Source of the DNA: Laburnicola sp. R22_1
Taxonomy: Eukaryota; Ascomycota; Dothideomycetes; Pleosporales; Didymosphaeriaceae
NCBI GenBank assembly: GCA_014281115.1
Contig: JACONQ010000004.1
Location: forward strand, 372,001 to 436,000
DNA length: 64,000 nt
Reading direction: 5' to 3'
Of the stretch, positions 54,998 to 64,000 are shown piece by piece. The position numbers were made by a program, and so were the translations under genes. The notes under the pieces are model-generated. The model ran no database searches, was not told where the DNA came from, and was given only the letters and a program-made list of their open reading frames with translations. How positions within the stretch are numbered: the stretch's first letter is position 1; every line of letters starts with the position of its first letter.

Positions 54998-56917
54998 ATG
55001 CCGCGCTCACGAACCAAAGCGCACACAATGACGTCGATAACCCCACCTTCTTTTGTCGACGATGGCCTCAGCCTAGAGCGGCGCATACCTCGTGGCAGCC
55101 GCTGGGACATTACCAAATGGATCCGAGGCACCACAGCCCCGCCTGTGCTTCCGCCTGCATCCACCACGTCAGGCTCAACGTACACAGGCAGCTTCATCGA
55201 TGACGGCGCGGACATGCTCGTTCCCTCGAAGGTGGCACCTGGATTTGGTGTTGTTGATCGCAACTTCTACAAGGAAGGCAAGAAGGAGATTGAGAACGAG
55301 GGGGAGTGGACTGTGGAGATGGAGAAGGCTCTGGCTGGGGATATGTGGAGAAATCTTGCCAAGATGAGGATGGTGGCGAATGTGGAGGTAATAGAAGAGT
55401 TGGAGAAGAAGAAGCGTGAGATGGAGGACGACGGATGGGTACGAATTATGAAGCCGCCGAAATGGGGCACGTTCGTGATTGAAGGCAAGGACGGGCGCGT
55501 GGTTATAATTGACGAGGAAGGAGAGTATGACTCTGGGCCACCGGAGCAAAGGTTGGAATGGGAGAAGATTAGCAAGCAGAAGCCGAGGCGTGCTTCGAAG
55601 GAAGATAGAAAGAATGACGCGGAGGCGAAACGTATCGAAGAGCAGACGATCATCTTGGACCGAAAAGAGGACCATCAGAAAGAGAACAGGAGCTCAACGT
55701 CTAGGAAACAGCACTCGAGTGAGAGACACAAGCGTCACAAACGTCATCCATCACCTGCGAAGCCGCTCACGCCCATACTGGAAGCCGATACACCAGAAGA
55801 GAGCGCAGCAAGCGTCGTCTCACCTACGAAGTTCTTCATGACCGGTGCGCAGAGCGAATGGCCTTCTCTGGTACTGTCGCCTGCAAAGCCATCTGCGATA
55901 CCGCCGTCACCTAAACACGCATCCCCGGATGCATGGCCTTCTCCACTGCTGTCCCCTGTCAAGCAGGTTCCGTCGGTGAAACCGCTCACAGCAGCCAAGG
56001 CTCACTCGAAAGGCTCATGGAACGACGACATACCCTGGGGTGTTAAACTTCCCTCCTCAGGGTCGTCTGCAGATTACTCAGATGCAACGTCCTCAGCCGT
56101 ATCGACTGCAGTTTCGCAGGACTCGATAAAGAAGGTGGCGGCTTGGAAACTAGATACAGACATGCCCCCAAAAGCAGCAGCTCATGTCTCGCCGAAGCGA
56201 AAGGTATCTGGCTCAAGGTCTGCAGCCAGCTCACACAAATCCTGGAAACAAGACATGGATGACTTCAATTCGAGAGTGCAGCAAAAGGCCTCCCCCTCAC
56301 CCGCTCACTCCCCGAGCGCCTCAATGCTAGCATGGAACCAAGCCGTGGACGAAGAGCCAGCCCGCTCAGGACACTCGCCACGGAAGTCATCACCAGTCTC
56401 TGCTATCGAGCCCTACTCGTGGCGACGTGAAGTTGAGGAGCTGTCGAATTACTCTACCGATGGCTCGAACGGATCGCGCTCCCAGTCGCCCGCACGCTCA
56501 CACGATGCGTGCAAAGACGAAGAACAGTCTTGGGCACAAGGCGGCGCAGATAATCGCTCTGCGAAGAGCCACTCGACATATAAAGCGCCTATTGTAGAAG
56601 AGGCACCAGACTCTGCAGAAGGCGAGATAAAGGACAGCCAGAAAGGCAGTAACAAGGGAAGCGAGGTGGGCTGGGATGGTGACAAGGCGAAATGGAGTGG
56701 GGAGGGCAGCAATAAAGGGAACGTGACGGGCTGGGGTGAAGCGAAGGGAAGTGTAGCGGGAAGTGTAGCAGGAAGCGCGAAGTGGACTGGGGAGAAGGGC
56801 TCCAAGACGAGCTGGCAGGATAAGAGCGGGTACGACGAGGACAACGACACGTGGCTCAATTCGGAGGCTGGCGGTGTCAAGTATCGGGAGGCAAAGTGGC
56901 GAGTGAGAGATGTGTGA
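54998..56917 (+). CDS. Disordered protein with repeated Trp-centred motifs, unknown function
   Basis: 639 aa in one exon; the first ATG (54998) or the one at 55028 (MTSITPPSF) could be the start. The first 200 residues contain a conserved-looking region: RIPRGSRWDITKWIRGT, GFGVVDRNFYKEGKKEIENE, and DGWVRIMKPPKWGTFVIEGK. Then a basic Lys/Glu coil and a long Ser/Pro-rich tail. The tail repeats short Trp motifs: two WPS-LLSP units (55857 and 55930) and a series WNDD, WKLD, WKQDMDD, WNQAVDEE, WRREVEEL, WAQG (56014-56545). The C-terminus is a Gly/Trp/Lys-rich region (GWDGDKAKWSGEGS, GWGEAKGSVAG). No family recognised. The repeated motifs look like multivalent docking sites. Confidence 0.8.
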   Translation: MPRSRTKAHTMTSITPPSFVDDGLSLERRIPRGSRWDITKWIRGTTAPPVLPPASTTSGSTYTGSFIDDGADMLVPSKVAPGFGVVDRNFYKEGKKEIENEGEWTVEMEKALAGDMWRNLAKMRMVANVEVIEELEKKKREMEDDGWVRIMKPPKWGTFVIEGKDGRVVIIDEEGEYDSGPPEQRLEWEKISKQKPRRASKEDRKNDAEAKRIEEQTIILDRKEDHQKENRSSTSRKQHSSERHKRHKRHPSPAKPLTPILEADTPEESAASVVSPTKFFMTGAQSEWPSLVLSPAKPSAIPPSPKHASPDAWPSPLLSPVKQVPSVKPLTAAKAHSKGSWNDDIPWGVKLPSSGSSADYSDATSSAVSTAVSQDSIKKVAAWKLDTDMPPKAAAHVSPKRKVSGSRSAASSHKSWKQDMDDFNSRVQQKASPSPAHSPSASMLAWNQAVDEEPARSGHSPRKSSPVSAIEPYSWRREVEELSNYSTDGSNGSRSQSPARSHDACKDEEQSWAQGGADNRSAKSHSTYKAPIVEEAPDSAEGEIKDSQKGSNKGSEVGWDGDKAKWSGEGSNKGNVTGWGEAKGSVAGSVAGSAKWTGEKGSKTSWQDKSGYDEDNDTWLNSEAGGVKYREAKWRVRDV

Positions 56918-57745
56918 TGTGATGTTGGATTGTATCTATGTAACAATATCGGTAGATCATATTCGAATGTTAACGCTCGACAGGTACAGCGAAAGCTCTA
57001 TTCAAGCACGTAACACCTGGAGCCAATTTGGTCAGACAGTTAGTCGACTCTATTGATACTTGGATATATTGATTTGTTCTTCGCGATTCGTACTCCGAAG
57101 AAGAAACTACTCGACGCGGTTGACGGCATCGGCATCCACGGCGCGATGACACGGACGGCCAAGGGCACTCTCCCTCCTATAACAGGGCCAGCGCTACGGC
57201 ACGACCAGCATGCGCGTGTGCGTATGCGAAGAGCAGTTCTACTTTCGCGAGCGCGCCGTGTCGGTGGCGCACGCGCACGAAGGGGCCTGCGGGCAGCTGG
57301 AGCCAATGGTCCGCGGTGCTTGGGGCACTTTGGGTGCACGGTAACAGGCTTGCATCCCAGCCGGGTGGGGTTGGCACAGCCGGACGCGAAGGCGGCCCCT
57401 AGAACGCGCCAACGCGTTACATGGAACCTATAGCCCGCCCAACTCGCTCCGTGCTGCTCTCGTTCTTCTCTGCTGTCGTGCCTGTGCCGTTGCGAGTCTG
57501 CCTCTTCTTTGCATTGAACTGATCCGGATCTGCCTCCATTGGCAGAGAAGAGAGTCTACGTTGCTACGTCGACTAGCCGACCGCTTTGCGTCTCACACTC
57601 CCCGCCATTGTGTCTGGAGTTTCGCACTGTCAACCACCCACAAGCCCACACGTATCTGGACATCCAGAAGCCCCCGTCAAGAGGAGCCACGTACACACAC
57701 TCGTTTTCCATCCATCTACTTTCGACGACAACGACGCTTTCTGAA
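56918..57745. other. Intergenic, nothing recognised
   Basis: 828 bases between two plus-strand genes. GC-rich in the middle (57130-57430) with a plus frame at 57053-57433 that has no recognisable features. Pyrimidine-rich leader before the ATG at 57746. Confidence 0.5.
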
Positions 57746-58982
57746 ATGGCCATGTTCACGCGCCAGCCCTTTGCCGAGCTCGGCACCCCGCGACTTCAAG
57801 CTCTCCAGAGCGCGAAGAACAGGCAGAATGGTAAGCACTCGACCTCCGTGGTCGACGGACCCATGACTAAACGTGCACTTCTCAGCCATCACACCGAATG
57901 CCGCCTTTTCCTCTCCTCTGAAGCCAAACCCCACAGCATCGACCGGGAAGCGCCGAGCGCCCGCCATCTTCGAAGACGATGACGCTGAAAACGTCGACCC
58001 CTCCATCTTCAATTCACCCACCAAGAAGTCCAAGGCCAGCGATGGAGTCGCCAAGCCTTCCAACTTCTCCCTGGTAGCCTCACCATCGAAGAGCAGCGCG
58101 CCCCTCACCGCCTCGCCTCCGATCCCCTCGGTCCGCAAGGCGCTTTCCTCACCAAATACCACCAATTCCACCCCCATTGGCCACAGCCGCGGTTCTCCCA
58201 AGCACAAGCGCATCGGTGCCATCTCTAAGCGCCGAGCTTCAAGCTCCCCCTTCCGCCGCGTCGACCCACCTTCCTTCTCGCACAGCAGCCCCGCTCTCCC
58301 CTTCTCAATCGACGCAGCTCTCAGCGGAACCATCCCCAGTTACACCCCCAAGCCCACCGTCGCTCCTCATGCACCAGCACCAGCACCAGCAACCCCTGCC
58401 CATGTCTCTGCACTCGAGGAGTCCATGCCCAAGGGCTGGTTCTTCGAAATCCACGAGGATACGCCCGAACAAGAAGCCGCCAATCTCATGGAACACTCTG
58501 CCGCCGTCCTAGACATCAGCTCCGACGACGACATGGAGACCAAGAAGCGCAACGAAGAGCTCGAGCGCGGCAAGGAGAACATACCGCCTCCGGATTTTGC
58601 GCTTGCTCAGCCGCGTGCCCAGCAGCAGGACGGTGATGCCGTCCAGCCCGTTGAGCCCCACGTCAAGATGCCGCGACTGAGAAAGATCACGCAGGACGCC
58701 ATGCACGAGGACAGGAAGCCCTTGGGCGACCTTCCTGCTACCGAGTTCTACGCTGAGGGGTGCGATGCGAATAGCTACGTTACTGTTGATGTAGGCATTG
58801 AGAAGCCGTCCGGTCTGTCTAAAGAGTTCGACTTTAGCTGTCCGACGCCTGAGAAGGAGGTTGAGGCGGTCGTAGAGCAGAGTGAGACAGAGAAGGCGGA
58901 AGAGGCTATCCAGGTTTTCTCGGATGAGCCTGTCGAGCAGCCCAGCTCAGAAGAGCCGCTGGCGTCGAACGAAGTTTCTTGA
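57746..58982 (+). CDS. Disordered nuclear-type protein with a KEN box, unknown function
   Basis: Exons 57746-57830 and 57886-58982 (55-nt intron) join in phase to 393 aa. The N-terminus MAMFTRQPFAELGTPRLQAL and the middle segment SMPKGWFFEIHEDTPEQEAA then NLMEHSAAVLDISSDDD look like conserved blocks. The rest is Ser/Pro/Lys-rich with basic patches (GTGKRRAP-like STGKRRAP, PKHKRIGAISKRRASSS) that could be nuclear signals. ERGKENIPPPDF contains a KEN box, a degron of APC/C substrates, and many SP/TP sites are present. A cell-cycle role is an inference. I do not recognise a named family. Confidence 0.8.
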
Positions 58983-59840
58983 TGTCATGTTTTCTTCTTC
59001 TTGGGTACGTGACGGGCGCATTTGGTCTGGGTAACTCGCTGTCGGAATTTGTTGGGCGTTACTGCGGTGGAACCTGACTGCTACGATATGATGTTTCTTT
59101 CTTCTTTTGGGGCCTTGTTTGCGTACACGCTTATGTTTGGGTCTGCGTTATGATATACCTTGTTTTTTTTGTTAGTTGGGGTTTTTCTTGTTTCAGTTGT
59201 AGGCAACTTTTGCTTAATTCAGTTGGATTTTCTGAAATCATGGTGGTCTTTGGTTGTGCGTGGTGATGTCGGGCCATCTCTACACGTCGCGAACGCGTGC
59301 GCGTGATAATTCAACACTGCGCGCGTCTGATTGATCTCCCGTCGTTTCAGGATTTGAAGGCGGTAGGGGGTGAGTAGTGAGTGGTAGGTGGAGTAAGCGC
59401 TTACTCTACTGTCTGCGATACCTATTGGCTTAGGGTAATGCAGGTAGAGCATGGCTACCACAGCTGGAGAGATAAATTGTTCTTAAAGACCGAAGAGGTG
59501 CTTGAAAGTTGTTTGGCAAGGTGATCGTAACTGAGGGAGACGAATCTCGCAAGTGTCTTGGTGAAGTTGAACTGCTGATGTAGGTTCATTTAGGTGCTTA
59601 TACGGGCAAATTTCGCTGCGTTCTAGTCACGGCTTCGCTATCGTGTGACCGCTATCGCAGCTTGTCTTCTTACATGACAGTGTTGGAAGGTACACTACAC
59701 CCAACACCAGGTGCACACCGTCTCATTGTTTACACGCTATTACATAAGCTAGGGTACATAGTCAGGCTTCTCAGCCGGATCCTCCATCAATCTTACATGA
59801 CACTTTATCAGATAGTACTCATGGGCATGCCCCTTCCCAA
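58983..59840. other. Convergent intergenic region
   Basis: 3' flanks of two convergent genes. A TTTTCTTCTTCTT stretch and a T-rich run at about 59090-59190. No gene seen. Confidence 0.5.
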
Positions 59841-60452
59841 TCAAACAACTTCCCCACCCCAACCACCCCGCCCATTATCCCACCCCCTCCTCACCCCCTC
59901 CCTCCCCTCAACACCCCCCCAAAACTCATTAAAAGCCTCCAGCAACGAACCCCTCCCTACGCGCCCCACCTTCCACTCGGCTCTCACCCTCCCATCCTCC
60001 CCCACCTTCACAACAAACAGACACTCCTCCCCCCTCCTAATCCTCTCCAACTCCCTCCCTACAAACCGCACACCCACCCTCCAATTATGCCTCCTCGCCT
60101 CTATCCACTCTCTTAACCCCGCTAGATACTCGCTCCACCGCTGCCTCCCCCACCCCACCAAGCGCTCCAAAGCTTCGAAATCGTAGCCCATGCGCTGCAT
60201 TTCGGGGATAAGGTTAACGGGAAGTGTGGCGCGGAAGCCTTCTAGGTGTGTGACGGCTTCATTGTAGGCGGCTCGTTGGGCGGGGGAGAGGTCGGGGGCG
60301 GTGTAGGCGGTTCTTAGGTTTGTGTGGATGAGGATTCTGAGGGCGTTTTGGCGGGTTTTAATGGCGGTTATGGTCGCGTAGAGGGTGGGGAGGATGCTAG
60401 TTGGGTCGATGGCGTTGCGGGGTGGGGGTTCGAGGGGGAGATGGGAGCACAT
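59841..60452 (-). CDS. MCS-family small protein, copy 1 of a tandem triplet
   Basis: 203 aa, one exon, starting MCSHLPLEPPP. Predominantly helical and charged. Its block MGYDFEALERLVGWGRQRWS corresponds to AGHDFARLERLTGYGRERWR in copy 3, followed in both by a Trp-containing helix and an Arg/Gly-rich end; LSPAQRAAYNEAV aligns with LSVDAEAAYIEG (copy 2) and YSVDREAALIQAV (copy 3). No signal peptide, membrane helix or known domain. A TATATATA lies about 110 bp upstream (60563-60570). All three copies are on the minus strand and about 1.1 kb or less apart. Function unknown. Confidence 0.72.
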   Translation of the reverse strand: MCSHLPLEPPPRNAIDPTSILPTLYATITAIKTRQNALRILIHTNLRTAYTAPDLSPAQRAAYNEAVTHLEGFRATLPVNLIPEMQRMGYDFEALERLVGWGRQRWSEYLAGLREWIEARRHNWRVGVRFVGRELERIRRGEECLFVVKVGEDGRVRAEWKVGRVGRGSLLEAFNEFWGGVEGREGVRRGWDNGRGGWGGEVV

Positions 60453-60945
60453 TTTGGGGGGTTGTATAGATTGAGGTTGGTATATGGACTTTGTAGTTTT
60501 TGGCTGGTGTAAAGGATGTGTGGTTGTTGGTTAGGAGATGGGGGAAGAAGGATTGGTGGAGGTATATATAGTAGGGCATAGGGGTCTAGGGCAAGTAGTC
60601 ACGTTGGGATATTGAATGCTGCTTTGAGAGACGATAGGAAAGTTGCATTTAGTCTTCCATGAAGAAGTCTGCATGCATGTAACGTGCTGCCTTGGCATCT
60701 GAGAATTTAACGCAAAGAGAATGAAGGTAGGAATACACATTCGTAAGAGGCCACTAAAGTCACATATATCACAGTATTATGTTAAAGACCATCAATGAAG
60801 TTTCAACATTTATCCATTCACTCATATCCATTTGTAGTCATGTCAACAGAAACACCATCAAATAAGGTAAGGTACACAATCAACAATCTCCAGGTACCAA
60901 ACTCCACCCCTCCCGCTTCTAAATTCAATCCCCCTCCCCATCCCC
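60453..60945. promoter_or_regulatory. Promoter of MCS copy 1 and 3' flank of copy 2
   Basis: On the minus strand ATGCCCTAC-TATATATA-CCTCCACC occurs about 110-130 bp upstream of copy 1. Copy 2 has the similar ATGCCCATATATAATCTCCA. The rest shows no feature. Confidence 0.55.
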
Positions 60946-61452
60946 CTACATCTCCTCCCCCGTCTCCTCAAAAAACACCCTCGCCAACTCCCACCCCCTA
61001 ACCTCTATCCCCTCCCCCTCCCTCCTCGACTCCAAAACCTCCAACTCCAACCGTATCCTCCCCAGCATCCGCCTCATCTCCCCTTCCACCAGCTTCATAT
61101 CAGCCTGAATCTCCTCCACCAGCCGTCTCGCCCGCTCCATCTCCCCATCCACATTCACTCCCAACCCCATCTCAAGCGCACCATCACCCGCCTCCAAAAA
61201 CGCCGCATGCGTCTCTTTCCACCGCGCTATACTTCCCAGCGCCTGCTCTGCGAGCGCGAGCCCCTCGATGTACGCTGCTTCTGCGTCGACGGAGAGAGGG
61301 GGGAGGGAGTGGGCGGTTTGGACGAGGGTGTTGATGTGGGAGGAGGTGCTGGTGAGGTGGGTGTTAAGGGTGGAGGTAGCTGTTATTAGTGGGGTTAGGA
61401 GAGTCCATAAAGTGGGGAGGGTGGTGCGGGGGTTGGATTCGCGGGAGCACAT
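60946..61452 (-). CDS. MCS-family small protein, copy 2
   Basis: 168 aa, one exon, starting MCSRESNPRTTLPTL. The start context and first codons (ATGTGCTCCCGCGAG) are identical to those of copy 3. Contains LSVDAEAAYIEGLALAEQAL and then a long charged helix with coiled-coil spacing (MERARRLVEEIQADMKLVEG, RMLGRIRLELEVLESRRE). It lacks the DFxxLERLxGxGRxRW block of copies 1 and 3. A TATA box lies about 88 bp upstream. No known domain; function unknown. Confidence 0.72.
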   Translation of the reverse strand: MCSRESNPRTTLPTLWTLLTPLITATSTLNTHLTSTSSHINTLVQTAHSLPPLSVDAEAAYIEGLALAEQALGSIARWKETHAAFLEAGDGALEMGLGVNVDGEMERARRLVEEIQADMKLVEGEMRRMLGRIRLELEVLESRREGEGIEVRGWELARVFFEETGEEM

Positions 61453-61850
61453 TGTTTGGGTAGAATAGGTTTGGCTGTAGGGGATAAAGTGTGGTTTGTG
61501 TGGAGGGAAAGTTGAAGAAGAGTTGGAGGGTGGAGATTATATATGGGCATGTAGGATGGAGGAGGGCTTCAATGTAGTTCATCACTTTGCTACTTCATGT
61601 GGAAGAAGCTGACTTTGGGACCAATCATCCAGGGATTGTCTTCAAGCTCTGCATTCGCTTTTCATTCAAGCGTATGCTAGTGAGACAAGATGTATCTTAG
61701 TGAAGCAGTGGCACCTTTCCTAGTCACGGTGCAAAACATCCAACCAAGTAGTATTAACACAGAAAAACATAACTTTCTTCCTAATCATAATCACCCATCT
61801 CAAAACATCCCATCAACTAGAGCACACGCACCAACCAGCCAAACCATTCC
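61453..61850. promoter_or_regulatory. Promoter of MCS copy 2 and 3' flank of copy 3
   Basis: TATATAAT (minus strand, about 61537-61544) lies 88 bp upstream of copy 2, preceded by CATGCCCA. Nothing else seen. Confidence 0.55.
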
Positions 61851-62331
61851 TCACTCCAACTCCTCCTCCCCACCACCACCACCACCATCCCCACACCTCC
61901 CCAACTCCCCCCTCAAAACCTCCCCATTAAACCTCATCCACCCCTCCATCCTCCTCCACAAATCCACCTGCTCCCACACCCACGCCCTCCACCTCTCCCT
62001 CCCATACCCCGTCAGCCTCTCCAGCCTCGCAAAATCATGTCCCGCCCCCTCGAGCACGACCACAGGATCGCTCTCGTCAAACATCCTCCCCCACGTCTCG
62101 TTCCACGCGTGCACGAGGAGGACCATCTCGTCATTTACGGCGACGGCTTGGATTAGCGCTGCTTCTCGGTCGACGGAGTAGGGGGGCGCGGTGTCGGCGA
62201 TGGCTTCGTGGGTGCGGAGCGTGGTGTCGAGGGCGGTGAAGCGGGTGGAGATGGAGTTGAAGGTGGAGAGGATGGTTTGGATGATTGTGGGGGGGGGGGG
62301 CTGGGCGCGTTTGGGTCTCGCGGGAGCACAT
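61851..62331 (-). CDS. MCS-family small protein, copy 3, frameshifted in a C(12) run
   Basis: The start at 62331 (MCSRETQTRPAPPP) matches copy 2, but a C(12) run on the minus strand (62289-62300) puts the rest out of frame. With C(11) the reading would be continuous to 61851, about 159 aa, in line with copy 2. The downstream frame has the family features YSVDREAALIQAV, GHDFARLERLTGYGRERWRA and a Gly/Glu-rich end. In the alternative frame the start would lack MCS and begin far upstream with leader-like sequence. Homopolymer sequencing error and true mutation cannot be told apart here. A TTTATATTAA lies about 110 bp upstream. Confidence 0.6.
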
Positions 62332-62989
62332 TTTGGGTGGGTGGTTGTAGGTATGATTGTTAGAGTTTTTTTTATGATGGAGCGGGTGTGTAGGGAGACA
62401 GACTTTGTTGTGTGCTTAGATGTAGAGAAAGTAGGGCTTAATATAAATGTTATGTTGTGTGTATTGAATCTGTTACTACTCTCGCACGCTTCTGTTCGTG
62501 GAAACATGTCGGATCAATATGAGGATTGAATTTGGCTTGAAAAGCGAAGAGAGAAAGGGTTGATAGAATAAGCTAAAGTTTGGAATGGAGGGGACATTAG
62601 AAATTGTAACGTGGATATAGATGAAGTGAAATCTTGACATGTTGTACGGGTCGTCACGCAGCAGGGCACCCGCGAGTTGGTGACATGTTTTACCTGGATA
62701 CGAATTGCAGCCACAAAGACACGGCATCCAATAAGCAATGCTATCCAATTGGAAGCATAACTGACCAGGACCTTTAGGTTCATTTTCGTGTCAAGAATAT
62801 GAGGAAGTCGTACGCGGAACATATGGTATGTGACAGCAGACATTGAAGGGACCTTGAAGCAATTAGTTAACTGTCTATGCGATATAGGGTATCTTCGCAA
62901 GTACGTATGCAGAAATCGACACCTGTTCACATCACTGCAACCCAACGTGCAGTGATGAGCATGTTCTACCCATGCATGGCTCCAAACTA
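62332..62989. other. Promoter of MCS copy 3 and 3' flank of the hydrolase gene
   Basis: TTTATATTAA (minus strand, about 62439-62448) is the likely TATA region. A minus-strand frame from 63101 down to 62514 mostly overlaps the hydrolase 3' end and looks spurious. Confidence 0.5.
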
Positions 62990-63997
62990 CTACTCCGCTT
63001 TCAACACGTCCATGGCCCAGTCTACGGCTTCCTTGGCCTCGCGCAGTCCGTAGGAGGCAGTCAACACGAAACAGTGCATCTGTCTGTCCCAATGCAGCCA
63101 CTGCCCGCTAACGCCATTCTCCGCCAGTTTGTCCCTGAAGATGATGCCGTCGGGACTGAGGATGTCGTATCCGGCGGTAATACCGTGGACGTGTACTCCG
63201 TATTTTGCCAACAGAGATATGTCATTGTTGATTGGTGTCACCCTTGGGTCGGCAGGATCCCAGGTGCCGTGCCAGGCGGCGGCTGTTTGCTTGACGAACG
63301 TCGGCGTGAGGAGCGGATCGTCCTTGGCCAATACCTCGATTTGGGGGTTGTCCCGCGTGAGATCAGTCGAAGGGCATGTAGCAAGGATAGCAACGGGGTG
63401 TGGCGCTTGCTTTTCTCCTTGTCCCAAGGAGTCGTCCTCCCGTAATGCCTCGAGTACCAGAGCAAGCACGATGTTGCCGCCCGATGAGTCGCCGGCCAAG
63501 ATAACCTTCTCGTTGGCGTCGTTGGCCAGCTTCATGACGTCCCGGTAGAAGTGCAGCAGCCACGGAAAGGTAGTTGGTGCTGGGTTGTTTGGCGCAAGCG
63601 GGTATGCCACGAGCGACACAGTTGTCCCCGGAACATCTTGGGCCATCCTCGCGCAGATGGCCCAGTGCTGCGACGAGGGCGGGGTCTGCCATCCTCCGCC
63701 ACAGAAATAGAATATGCGCTTCCTAACATCTTCTTTAGACGGGGTCTTTGCCACAACGTCGTACACGTTAATGTCGCAGACGGTTCGGTGCGTCACGTCG
63801 CATGTTTTGGTCGCGCTCTTGTGGGGTGTCAGCTCGGGTGAGCCCTCGGGATGGTGTTTACTCGGCCACCCGAGATGGTTGCGGAGCAGTCGAACAAGCA
63901 GGTGGAGGAGGACCATGAGGAGGGAGCGGTCATGGCGGGTCGTAATCTGGATAGTCGAATCCTGGGTTGAGGCGTCTGGTTTAGGCATTGCTGCCAT
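62990..63997 (-). CDS. Alpha/beta hydrolase, hormone-sensitive-lipase type
   Basis: 335 aa, one exon; the ATG is 3 bases from the window edge, so an upstream exon is possible. Catalytic Ser in LAGDSSGGNIVLA, Asp in GYDILSPDG, His in MHCFVLT, in the usual order and spacing. The oxyanion motif, HGGG(W/G) in this family, is CGGGW here (YFCGGGWQTPPSS). A hydrophobic N-terminal segment (SLLMVLLHLLVRLL) may anchor it to a membrane, as in fungal steryl-acetate deacetylases and related esterases. Likely an ester hydrolase of lipid-like substrates; the substrate is unknown. Confidence 0.88.
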   Translation of the reverse strand: MAAMPKPDASTQDSTIQITTRHDRSLLMVLLHLLVRLLRNHLGWPSKHHPEGSPELTPHKSATKTCDVTHRTVCDINVYDVVAKTPSKEDVRKRIFYFCGGGWQTPPSSQHWAICARMAQDVPGTTVSLVAYPLAPNNPAPTTFPWLLHFYRDVMKLANDANEKVILAGDSSGGNIVLALVLEALREDDSLGQGEKQAPHPVAILATCPSTDLTRDNPQIEVLAKDDPLLTPTFVKQTAAAWHGTWDPADPRVTPINNDISLLAKYGVHVHGITAGYDILSPDGIIFRDKLAENGVSGQWLHWDRQMHCFVLTASYGLREAKEAVDWAMDVLKAE

Positions 63998-64000
63998 GGT

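Overview
The window is nuclear DNA of a filamentous ascomycete (Pezizomycotina, most likely Dothideomycetes; the class is an inference). Genes carry short GT-AG introns (about 45-80 nt). Many products are fungal families: RTT109, fungal-type calcineurin A, DUF3433 and DUF7703 membrane proteins, an AA11-type LPMO, a GT21 ceramide glucosyltransferase. Non-genic stretches contain AT-rich, C-to-T decayed repeats of the kind left by repeat-induced point mutation (RIP). Gene models were built by hand from reading frames plus splice consensus, and phase was checked at every stated junction.

Layout. 1-7 kb: decayed repeats, then a 3.15-kb PIF/Harbinger transposon (2559-5712) sitting inside the coding sequence of a minus-strand host gene. 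7-27.5 kb: conserved core. SPO11 and CAF-1 p150 are head to head; then a protease-like membrane protein without the usual catalytic motif, a 1,227-aa membrane-anchored disordered protein, ceramide glucosyltransferase, RTT109 head to head with mitoribosomal protein L15/mL57, and a DUF7703 membrane protein. 27.5-33 kb: an accessory, repeat-rich island. It holds a trypsin-like gene cut by a SINE-like insertion, a second short poly(A)-tailed insertion with a 15-bp target-site duplication, an imperfect fold-back element and relic coding pieces.

33-59 kb: core again. Amino-acid transporter, secreted SurE-like phosphatase, Mmc1-like protein, calcineurin A (7 exons), AA11-type LPMO, a DUF3433 gene with two apparent frameshifts, a MAT2B-like reductase head to head with CFIm25, dephospho-CoA kinase, and two disordered proteins, one with repeated Trp-centred motifs. 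59-62.4 kb: a tandem array of three small paralogous genes, all starting Met-Cys-Ser with similar promoters, one with a poly-C frameshift. I recognise no known family for them, and they are my best candidate for something undescribed. 63-64 kb: an alpha/beta hydrolase.

Functional links are loose, as usual in fungi. Chromatin and genome maintenance (SPO11, CAF-1, RTT109) and mitochondrial genes (mL57, Mmc1-like) recur, and two promoters of those genes share an exact 23-bp motif close to CACGTG. No tRNA, rRNA or CRISPR array was found.
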